Shown here one piece after another: positions 18,401 to 30,400 of a stretch of 64,000 bases of DNA (position 1 is the stretch's first letter; each line of letters begins with the position of its first letter). The stretch comes from Struthio camelus (taxonomy: Eukaryota > Chordata > Aves > Struthioniformes > Struthionidae), in contig NC_090952.1 in NCBI RefSeq assembly GCF_040807025.1, positions 1,736,001 to 1,800,000 of the forward strand. Direction: 5' to 3'. A program made the translations under genes and the position numbers. The notes beneath the pieces are model-generated. The model did not search any database, was not told the origin of the DNA, and was given only the letters and a program-made list of their open reading frames with translations.

Positions 18401-21400
18401 AATGTTATTTTAATTGAGAAACAACAGCAGACGACAGAAAACATGGGTTCAAACAGGGTCTCAGGAAACAACAAAGTAATTTCTAAGTCCTCCAAAGGAG
18501 GAAAGTCCCTAAGGAGTAGAAAAACAGGGGGTTTGTACCTTCAAAACTTATTGTAGAATAGGACAAAAAAAAAAAAAAAATGGAATGAATGTTGGCCTGA
18601 TATCACTGCTAGGCAAAGCTTAAGAGTGCCATGACTGAAGAATCACATTTCTTGGGTAACCCAGGAAAAAAAAAAAAGAATTAAATGCATTTAACATGGC
18701 AAAATGTATGGTTCTGTCCTGAGAACTCTTCTCACTTGGTCCTGTCCACTAGCCTTACTGAAGGCTTCAGATGAGAACAGGACCATCCTGTACCATCGCA
18801 GAGCAATATGGCGACATTAGGCACAACAATGCTAGTTCCAGGTGTAGAATAAAACCTTGGAGTGGGACATTGTATCTGGAGCAATGATAGCGTGAAGGGC
18901 ATGACACTGGTGAGTTTACCATACCCGGATCGCAGAGCTCCCACACCCTAGTTTCTCTCATTGTCCTGTGGCCCCCAGAGATTTGCACACCTAAGGGAAA
19001 CCATGGACAACATTCCTGCTTCACAGGCTAGAAACGCATTGGGCCTGGGATTGCTCCTTCCACCCAGAGTGACATGCAATGTTTTGTGCTTCAGCTGGTT
19101 GCTCTGATGGAAAGGGAATCTTTGAAGAACCGAATCACTGAAGGAAGAGAAGCATTTCCACCGAGCTCGTTTGTTGCCTTTGACAGCTAGGAGCAGCTCA
19201 GTTACTCTGCAGCAGAGCCAGGTACTTCCCTGCCCTGGGGAAAGTCTGCTTCCAGTGACCAAAGGTGACTGCATAAGGTAACTGAGCCAAAAGGGCCCCT
19301 TTCAAAACATGCAAGAAACACCACTACAAAGAAAACAGACCCTTGTCACTAGCTTGGGCATCTTGCTCTTCCTTGCTTGTTCACGTGGTGCCCCGCAGTA
19401 TTGTCTGTCGAAACACAGGTGACAGAGGTCTAACAGTGCCACCTCACTATTGCTGTAAGCTGATCTAGATGTGGATGAGGTCCCTTTCTCTGCCTGTTGA
19501 ACACGGACCTGGTGAGATAAAGGATTACTTTCCAGCTAGATTAGTTCCCTGCTGCAACCTGTCATACAGCCTCACAAAGGCACTGTCAAGGGCAACACTG
19601 GGAATGCTCCACACAGAGGGGTGAAAGGAGCTTTGACAGTAGTGTGCAGTTAGATCAGCTTAGAGAGATGATGGCAGTGATCCCAAGTTAGAGACAGAAA
19701 TATCCCACAAGCTACATCAAACCCAAGGAGCTCCAGAACATTTTGTGTAGCTGGCATTCCTCCAGGGATCATCAACCTTGGGTCTGGGAGGGACCAGAGT
19801 TTTCCCAGGTAGCGTGGAGGTTCCTGTTAAAGCCTGAGGCACCTGAGAGGCAAACATTAGCCGAACCAACAATGAAAGAATCTTTCTACTGGAGCAAGGA
19901 TGAAAAGACGCTCCCTGAGGCTGTGCACAGATAGATTCACGCTAGGTTTGTCTTTTTAACCAACTTCAGGCAGCACAGGGCAGAAGGAAGACAAAGCCTG
20001 ACAGACGGCACTAGGCAAATGACGGAGACCCAGTAGAGGCACATTCACAGAGGCCATGATTTAGTGTTAAGCCCCAGCGGAAGAGGTAGGACATGCTTAA
20101 TTTAACAGAGAAGAGAGTCTTCTTCCATCCTCAAGCAAAATCCTCCAAAAAGCCTAACTGAGGTCCAGGCAGACGGAAATTAAGTGCTGTCACCAGCACT
20201 TCCATGTTTTCCTGTGGAGCCTTTCCCCACATTAGGCGAGTACCTAAGCAAGGTCCTTGTGAACAGTGAACTGCTATCACCGATGGCATCTTAATACCTC
20301 TCACCCTCCAAAAACACCAAAAGAGTTGGTGAGGGTTTGCCTACTGAAAACCAATGGAAATTAATTGTCTTTTTGCCTACAGGGGTGGAGGACAGAAGCG
20401 CGGAAAGATTCAGTGAAAGACAGGATTTTCAAGACAGTCTAAGGGAACCAAACTAAAAAAAGAGAGAACTGAAACAAGCAGCTGATTTGAACCAAAAGCA
20501 ATCAGGTTGCTTAGTTTTCCAAGATCCAGTCTTTTCATTTCAGGACTCGGGGTATACAAAAAGCAGAAAACAAGATGTCATGTTTCTGAATGACTTGCAT
20601 GTGGCAGGTGGTCTCCTATGGGGGTATGAGAACTGGCAGCTTACAATCCCATGCCAGGATCTTGAAGAGGAAAGGGTGCTGATGAAGGAGATAAGCAGAT
20701 ACTCAAACTCAAGACAATAAGCTCTCTGCGTTACCAAGAACTCAGCCATGCTGTAGCAACCAATAAGAGCCAAACCATCTTACCCACAAAGCCACACAAA
20801 ATTTTCCTTCCTTGCTTAACAGAGAAATCCAAGAGGGAGTCAGTGATAAATCAAAAGGGGCAATATCTTTACTCTAAGAGATTATAGTCAAAGAAAAGCT
20901 ATTTTTCTCTTGGTAACGAGGATTCTTCGTAAAGGGTTGTGATAGCTTCAGGAGTTAGAAATCTAGAGGAAGGAGGCTATGGTTTGAACAGCTTCCTTGG
21001 CATGCCCAAGATGCAAAGGCCTATAGACAAAGAGTGCTCTTAGAAGTACAGAATTTCATCTGTTCTGAAATTAAGAGACATCAGGGTCCTTCAAGGATAT
21101 GTCCTCTTATCAAGACCCCCAGCCTTCCAAATGCATCCAACTTTTTTTCATTTCTAAAAGGAGATCTAAAACGACAGTAGGAAACAGCTCAAATCAACAG
21201 CCTTTGAGCTCGCCAAGTGCAGAAAAAAACCAAATCTTTACAAGGGCTTGACAGTGATGATCTACTGCCTTAGAAGTGGTTGGGAGGGACTCTGCAGTCT
21301 GCCACAGACCCATGGCTGGATCCAGAACATCTTCATTCATGGACCCTGGCGGAAGTGGAATAATATAGTGAACAATTTATGGACCTTTTCCCTGCACTGC

Positions 21401-24400
21401 TTCAAGAAAACTCCCAAGCTGGTAGCCATCTTCTTCAGAAAGTCTTTGACTGGATAAGGTATAAGTCATGCTTTCACTGGAAAATGCCTGGCATCACAAG
21501 AGAAGGAACTCTTCCAGACAAATGCCCCTCTCTGAATCAAAGGAGAGGGGTCCATAACCCCAAGGCACAGCTGTCCAACTGGATGGGCAGCTCTGGGAAT
21601 CTGGAAGTTCAGGACTCCTACTAAGGAGAACACCTCAAACAAATAAAGATTTCCTCTGCTTTCCTTGGTTTTATCTTGATGACTGGCTAGCAAGGGAGTA
21701 ACAAGAACTCAGATGAGAATAACCTGCTACAGGATCAGGACACAAAGACTCTCAGAAATCACCAGCAGCTCTTGGAATCTAGTTTTGCACAGTTTTCACC
21801 CTACTTAGGGAGATCCACACATCCCGCTTCCCAAAGAAAGACTCCCTTTCAGGAGCAGTGGGAACTCCTAGTACGTAACATGATGGTGGGATCTCTCTGC
21901 GCCACAGGAGCTGGGAGGGAAGCTGACAAGACAACCGGAGCAAGCGACACATCTAGTGGACATGCTTCTTTCTGCTCTGCAGGAGTAAAGCAAATGGGAT
22001 GTACTGAACTCACCTAGTACAGAGCTGCTGTAGAAGTCCCATGCTGTTCGAGGATCCCCATCAGTACGGCCCTGGAGATCTGAAAGGTAATCTAAGAGGG
22101 GAAAAAACAAAGAGAGAGAGGAAATGCATAATTACTAGTCAAAGCATGATCCTGGAACACATATCCATTGCTCCTGGGAAAAGCAGTGGAGGTGAAGCGT
22201 TTTACCCTGTTTTGCAGCTAGACATTAATGGCAAAAGCTGAAGCACAACTTGCAAAAAGAATGCCCTCACTCAGGAGGGGACAACACGGCCCTGGAGCAG
22301 AGAACATGAAAGGGAAGCTAAAGGGGAAAACAACTGACAATACTAAGTGGGTTGGAAAGGAGGGTCCTTAGAACTGTCTTGAGTTCAAGATTACACCTCT
22401 AGCAAACGCGTGTGTAGTTAAGCCCAGAGGAGCACAGACAGACAGATAGCTGGCAAACCAGACTTTTTCAAAACTGGACAATTTCTCCCTTGCATCTGTG
22501 TGGGAACCATCATCTAACGCTAGCTGTTTCTGTCTTCCTTGCTGTTCTATTGGAGCCACAACATTTGACACGAACGGCACAGAAAGCGGGCACTCTCAGC
22601 TACAGTAATGCAAAGTGGTCCTTTGTAACAATGGCAGGCAAGCAGTATTTGGGCAGAACAGTTTTAAAGTAGGTGGCATCATTACTTGGCAGCAAAAATA
22701 TGTTCATTTAGGCTATGCTGTAGAACCAGGAACTGCAGGTGTTGAGCACAGTGTCTTCATCCTTCATCCATAGCCCTGCCTTTTTAGTTATGTGAGGACA
22801 ACGTTGCCAGCATTCTTGCCTTGTACATTTAAAGGCTCCAAAGTTACTTGTACCTTATTTGAAAAATGGTATACGACTCTATAATTAAAGGTTGTGTTGT
22901 AGAAACATACACGCGACATGATAGAGCTAAAATTATTCCACCCCTGCTGCTCAAGCACTTCCCAAGCCTTGGGCACCCAGATTTGGTTCCGTGTGCTGCC
23001 GGGTAGGAAGGATGGAAGCACTGCCACACCCAGGCTGGCACCTACCGCAAAGGAAGCGCTTCATCACTTCACTGGTGGCAAGCTTCACAGCTGTCTGTCC
23101 AGAGTACGTGGCCAGAGTGGGATCAGCACCATAGGAGAGTAGAAGCCACATGGTTTCCAGGTTGTCATTTGCTACAGCATCGTGGACAGGCCTGCGAGGA
23201 CAGAAGCATTAACAGATAAAGAGGAGATAAGAAGAGTTCACAAAGCAAACGATCCGTTTCTCGTTAAGACAAATCTAGTGATGACTGGCAGTTTTTTCCT
23301 GGAAAATTGCCCCTTGCTCACTGCCCAATGCTGTTCAGGGCTTCCCTGATGTCCTCCCTCTTGCTCGCTTGCCTTGTGCCATCCTGCGCGCTACAGTTCA
23401 CGTTGGCGCCGTGTTCCAGCAGAATGTGCAGGATATCAATCCAGCCTCGCGCACAGGCTTCGTGCAGAGCTGTGTAGCCAGCGTTGTCACGGTGGTTCAC
23501 GTCACTACTCTTTTTCTGCAGGCAATAGAGCACTACGTCCTGCAGGAACAAGATCGGCGCAGGCCGGGTTACACACAAACCAAAACGAGGCAGCGCAAGC
23601 CGCAGAGAAGCGAAATCTATCAAAATTCACCTTGTAGCCCAGGCGGGCTGCTCGTTGCAGAAGGGTCTCCCCTGCATTTTTGTTCACAATCAGCCGCCGA
23701 GCTTCAGGAGGAATGTGCTGGGCTACAGGTAACTCGGGGGAGCTCCCTGGGCTGACCCGACGGGACTTACAAAGTGGCCACAAGTCCTGAGGCTTCTTCA
23801 GAGAGTGCATTTTGGGCTGATTCCAGCGTCCTTTCACCTGGAAGACAACGGAATACAGCTCCTTGGCACAGGCAGCAATGGCTTCCTAACAGGAACCCCC
23901 CTCTCGTCTCTCCCCATATACAGTGTTTCCCCTCATCAGTCCAAGCCATACCTTCCCCTCATCACAGATCCCTGCCAGGTGCTTGGTTTTACATTTGCGT
24001 TTTCCTGATGGTTTCTCCAGCTCTTCTTGGATGGGAGAGCTGCCCGAGTGCTCCAGAAAAAAGCCATTTCGAAAGTCTGGGCGACCTTGAGACTTTCGGG
24101 AAGATGGGGAAAGCCTACTTCTCAGTCGTAGCTCTGTTCCTTTGCCTTGCCCAGACTCCTTCTGCTTCCGATACCTAAAATCTAAAGGAGAAATAGGAAT
24201 GAGGAGCTTCTATCGGTGCAGAACCAAAGGGCAGCAACCCTGATCTCTGCCCACCACTCAAAACAAACTAATTCTTGCAAATCTTTGATGGCTACACATC
24301 CGGAAATCCAGACCCACAGTAGAGTCACTGCAGTAAGAACAAGCAGAGCAAGGACACAAATTCTGCCCATCAGAACAAACACAAGATGCACAACAGCCAT

Positions 24401-27400
24401 CCTGGTCTGAAAAGGCCAATCCTAACGAGATCTGGGACTGGCATGCAACTGATTAAGATTTTTCTTTAGGCATGACAGTCAGATGGGTCAGGGCCTCCCT
24501 GGGCAGGCAACCCAGCAGGAAACAGCCCAGCTTGTCAGCACACTTCCCAGTAGTTTGGTCATTGCATGCTGCCATGTGGCGAATTCCCCTAATATCTGCA
24601 AAGCTAAGTAGGACTCACAAGGGACAGCTGTCAGAGAGAAAGAAAATCCGGGAGGTATCCCCTTTACACTGTGGAACAGTTGCTATTTTGCTGCCTACAA
24701 AATCAAACCCTGCCTTGCCCTCTCATGTCTTCCCCTTACCTTAAGTAGTATATTAAAGTTTTAATTTAATGTGCATGCAGGCAGGAAGTAGCACAACGCC
24801 TCAAGGGAAATCCAAGCTTTTCTTCCTCGCATTATGTGGAACTGCAGGGTTGCTCATTACAGAACCCTAAACATCGTGCAAGCACATGCACTCTGGTTCA
24901 TTTAAATAGCAACATACCATAGCAAGGGCATGACAGTAAAAGGAAAACAAAGCACGGAATGAAAGTAAAGCCTCATGAACCTAGAACTGCACTGACTTGT
25001 GTGATGCTGTGCATTTCCCTCTTTGCTGTAGATTGTCGGTGTTGGAATAAGATATGTTACAAAGGAAGGGCATCGTGCAGACAGCTTTTGGGGATCAGTG
25101 TCTCTCAAGCTGGCTCTCTCCACAGCTTTGAACATTTCATTTGGGAACAGTCTTCTGCTTCATTTCTAGGCGAAGGGCTAGGTGATGCCCCAGTAGGTTA
25201 GTTCAAGGGATCAAGAGAGTAATCCCCAGGAACAAAATGCTTGGGTCCATTAGGGACGCCACATGAAAGGTTGACCCTTCTCTCTCTCTCTCTAGTACAT
25301 AGGCAGGTTTTGTAGATCTCCAGGAGCAGCATCTTCAACTTTCACATTGTGCTGAGATTCTAGATTCTCCACATCAAGCACTGCAAATAACTTCCATCCA
25401 GGCTTGTTATTGCTAGGAACCAGGGGCCATGGATCTTGCACAGAAAAATGGGTTTGGCCAAGATATCAATGTAGAACCACACACAGAATCTTGAAGCATG
25501 CACATCTTAAGTAGCGTGTACTGTTTGGGTCTCCACATCTCAGGGAGGATGGAGTGGTGGTGAAGAAAGGCAACTAAAATGACTGAGGGGCATGGAGAAC
25601 CTGCCTTCTGAGATACGCTGGGACTCCTCAGTCTGGAGAGAAGGCTCGAGGATGTGATCAAGGCTTGCAAAAATCACAAAGGGGTAGATCAGCTGAATGC
25701 AGAAATCTTACTCACTCAATCCTGCAATACGAGATGTAGGGGCACTCTATGAAATTATAAAAGAAAAGACTTTGTACAGCACGGAGCAAACTTCAGGGAT
25801 TTACTGCCACTGGAGGTGGTGGAGGCAGAAGATATCAGGACCAGAGAGTTTAAACAAATTTATGGACAACAAACCCATAAAAGAATCATAAAAGGACTGC
25901 GCAGGGACATCCTCTCTGAGGTCCCTAATTCATCAGCTCTGAATTCTGGGGAACCCCAGGGAGCTGGAGCCCAGGTAGTGGCTATGCTTGCCCTGCATAG
26001 CCTCTCTTCTTGCCACGGTTAGGAGAAAACAGCAGGCTAGACAGGCCCTGGCCTGACACCATACGGCATATTGGATGTACTTAAGCAAGAAACAGGTGAA
26101 GTTTCTTAAGAGAATGGGTCTGCCTTGCTCTGAATAAAGCAGAGCTCACTCATGAGTCATTATCTGGGTTGGTAGTCCTAACTTCCCACTGCATCCCACT
26201 ATTTCTTTTTAAATTCACGCACAGGGATTGGACTGTACCTAAGCAAAGTTTTAGCAGTGATATTCAATTTTCAAGAAAGGAAGCATGTGGCAGTCACTAG
26301 CCTACTTCCTCTTTTGGAAGCAGTCACTGGACAGAGATTTCTGCTGGGTTGTCTATAACACTGTTTGTGTCCCTTTTACAAAATTGTGACACTTGAACAA
26401 CTAAGTCCAGGGCAGTGTACAAAGAGTTGAGATACTCTTCCCTCTTGCGTGTTCCCTAATATCTGACTCCTTCTGCCAATGCCCATGAAGTCTGTTTTAG
26501 ATCAAGACTTTGAAATCAGCCCATCAATGTAGTATTTAATACACCTCATTTGGCAGGAAAAATGTCTGTGTGAGAGAACATGCTATCGCCAATGGAACAG
26601 CTGCCTGGGAGGAGGAAAAAGATATGAAATGGTGTGAGCCTAAGAAGAGTGGGGAATGGGATGAGGAAGAACCATGTCCCTGGCTGGTACACGAAGAGAA
26701 AGCAGTGAAAAACCGAAAAATGCGTGCCTCGCCTTTAACTGACATGACCATCACTATTCAGCAGTAAAACGCCAAAGAACGCGTTCACAGATGAACAGCC
26801 AGCCCAACTGATCAAAGTGGTCTGCTCAAAATCAAGGGAATACTGGTGAGAGAGAGGAGACACTTCCAGTGAATCAGAATATTACCTTCACCATCAAAGG
26901 GACATAGCCTCCTTTATCCAAGTGCATTGAAGCCAAGGGTCCTGGTTGTTTTCTGGCTACACTTGAATGATGAGGTGGTATCAGCAACCCAAGTATGCTT
27001 TTTTTAACATCTCATCCCACCCCCAGAGGGGATCTGGCCACAACGAACCAGGCATTTGTCTGTGAATCACTGCAGCTCGTATCTAAAGATGATGCAGAAT
27101 CTTTAGCTAGTACCAAATGCAGCTGTCTGCTTTCTCCAAACACACAGGCCGGCCTCATGTCCCTCTTGAGCCCTCCAGCCACCTTACAATGCCAGTGGAA
27201 AACCTAGGTCCTAATCTCCAAAGCCAGGAATGCCTCTAGGCCACGAGCTGAATTTCAGAATCCAAAATACAGAAGGCTCACGCATCTGAGGACCACGTAA
27301 CCAAACGGTCTCTGAGGGAATCGGCTGTGCAATAGTTCTTGAGGGAGGACAGACACCTTTAAGATGTGTGGTAAAGCTCCTGGAAAAAAACCTTTCCGGA

Positions 27401-30400
27401 TGTTGCTGAACTCATACCTTCTTTTCAGGCTCTGCTTTGAAGAGGCTTTGGTGGGAGACGGTCTAAGAGAGACCACAGACAGTAATGCAAAGATGCCGAG
27501 AAGGCCATTAGAAACTTTGCTACTGATTTCACGTAGAGGCACCCAGACACTACTGCAGCGCAAAACTACGATAGAGCAGACACCTAGCTTTGCAGAGCAC
27601 ACAGTAGGAGGAAAGTGGCTTAAAAGCACACATATCTGAGACTATAGACATGGGACTATAGACATGTGAATTAAACACCCAATTGGGTGTTCCACCCCCT
27701 CTGGATAGCCCACAGCAAGTTTTTAGCAGTAATGAGGGCTACGACACAAAAGAAACCCTGTGACTAACCTGAAACAACAGAGTTCAGCAGGCAATGTGCT
27801 AACTAAGCATCCTAGTCAACAGTTTTACCTTTACAGAAAGCACACTCATTGAAAATCACAACTGGTCAGCTGCTTGATTCAGACCACGCAGGCAAAGAGA
27901 TCTTCGGAAGCGCAGCACCGTCACTTTCTAACCGAACCGCACTGAGATTGCCCTTTGCCGGGCCGTTCTTACAACCAACTGTACAGCGTCTCAGCTTCTC
28001 CCGAGGCTTGTCAATCTGAGCACTAACTATGATGTGGTGTGGCAGAAGGCAACAGGTCCACAGTCATTATTGCATCACTTCCCAGAGAAAGGCCAAAGTG
28101 CAGGAAGAGATGGCAGCTGCTGGAGAAGTGCTTCTCCCCCAGTGGCACTGTGGCAGGGACATGCTCTTCTGCAACACTGACAGAAGCTACCTGCAGGACA
28201 GCTCAGAACAGAGCTATACATAGTCTGCACTACCAGCCAGATGTCAACACGCACATTTGGATGCGTATGTTCTGCTGGATGAATACTACCCTTGCTTCCA
28301 ACAACCTTAAAATGCCCCTGGATGGGTATCAGGACAGAGGTAGCTGGCTGACAGTTAGACACCTCAAAACAGGCAGGAAAAGGGAGTGCAGAGACCACTA
28401 AACCCCAGGGAAACACAGATCACAGATTTAGTTTTGATCACATAGTCAGGGCAGTTATTGAAGAAAAAGCGCAAGAGCAGAGGTAGAGCAGGAAGCACAA
28501 CACAGACAGGTGGCACAGCTTTCTCCTCCTAGCAAAGCTGCAAACATGAACCACAGCAAAAGATTTCTCTGCCACTTGCAATACACTCATTTTGTTAATC
28601 TTCTCCCTCACGCTCTGTGGTGCAAGCTTGCAAGTTAACTTAATCAAGCAAAACAAAGCATAAAGAAGGCCAGCTGAACTGCAGTGGCTCCATCTCTCTC
28701 TATTTTAGCCAGGAATGCTATACACCTCCCAGGGGTCCGTGCTTGTCCAGAAAAATTTTGCTGTGCTTCCTCCTGCAATTCTCATTTTCTCACGTTCTCT
28801 ACCTTAATCCAAGAGTAATATCAGTCCCTAATTAGTCACATAAGATGATGTTCCCTACCCTAAAATGTGCTGCAAATATTATTTAAAAGAGCTAACCTGC
28901 TGAAGTGGTCCACGCAAGCCCTCAGCCCTAGTGGTAATGAGGTAACCGCATCATTATGTATATATGATTGCCTGGGGCCCAGGCACCTGGTACCGGAAAC
29001 CCCCTTCCCAGCCTGTACCTGCTTTGGATTTTCGCCTCCTGTGGGGGTAGCCCACTTGCTCCTCCTCTCGCTCAGTCAAATATTCCCCTGTCTGGTATTT
29101 CCGACTTTTCTGCCGTCTCCTTTTCTTTCTTTTGATGTGGCTGTCATCTTCCTCCTCCTCGTTGGGCTCCCACAGCTGCCTGGGTGCTTCCACTCTCCAG
29201 GGCAGTTCTCGGGCCCTCCTCAAGTGACAGCTGCTCCTCTCTGACAGAGACCTGTCCCTGGCCCTGCGACTATGATAGCGTGATGTCCTGTGGGATTTTC
29301 GCAGCTTGCGACATTTCAAGGATGTCTCTTCGTCCTCTTCCTCCTCCTCCTCTTCTTCTTCTTCTTCTTCCTGATCCTCCTCCAACGGTAAAATCTCCTG
29401 ACCGGTCACATCACACTCTCCTGTCACACTAGCAGAAGAGCCAGCAACGCTTCCTGAAAGAAAGTGGAATTTCTAACTGACAAAAAGAGCCAAGGGTATC
29501 TGCAAGAAAAAGTCCTGTGGGGCAGGACAGAAGACAGGAACAAGGCCACGTAAACAGGGAAATGCTCCCAATCCACCCAGCACTCCTTTGATCTGAGAGG
29601 GCGGTGAAGTACTCTGTTCTCATTCAGCAGCGATGTCTCTGGGTCTGGGACCTACGGCAGTGACTCACCTGACTGACTACGCGTCCGGCTGCTCAGCACC
29701 ACTGGAATGAAATCCCGGAAATTGTTCTTGGGCTTCTTCTCAAGGTAACCTACAGAAATAACAGAGCCTTGAGAAACAATGCCACTGAGAAGTAGAGGGA
29801 AATTTGTACGGTCAAGACCGTTGGCCTAGAAAGGGCAGTCTGGCATCACATTTCCGCTCTATCTAGAATCCCAATCTGCTGTGGGAAGCAACCAACTCTC
29901 GAGCCACGCAGCTTCAGGAGAACTGCAGTTTGGCTTCATGGCAGAAGAGCACCGGCGCTACACGAAATGCTGCAGCCGGACAGTGCGAGAACGTATCGCG
30001 ACCTTAAATTTGTATCAGTACCTTCCTCGTGGCTGTCCCCGCGGTGTGCTGGCGATGGGAACTCTGTCTTCATTGGCCTCCTGCGCTTACGCTTCAGTCT
30101 GAGGCTGTTGTGATCTTTCACTGATCCCAGGCCAGCTCGGCTTTCTCGCTGGCTAACTTCATGCAGATCATCATGGTGTTTTCGCCACTGCGAATGGAGG
30201 ATACAGGTTGAAGCCTGAACTGCCATCTAATTGTGCTGGAGGAGCTAAGGAGAAGGGATGCCAAAAGGCTGCCCCACACCAACACTGCTGCTGCCCTTCA
30301 GCATTTTTGACACCCACATGCAACTCAGAGCCCAGGAATTTGTAGACATCCACATCTACTTTTGCCCTAGAAAACCTGCAGACCAAGGTATTTCCGATAT

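Noticed and set aside
24174-24181. Inner acceptor TTTTAG for the BCORL1 exon at 23952
   Set aside because: It would break the frame from the upstream exon. The CTTTAG 7 nt earlier restores frame and the conserved ADFRYRKQK.
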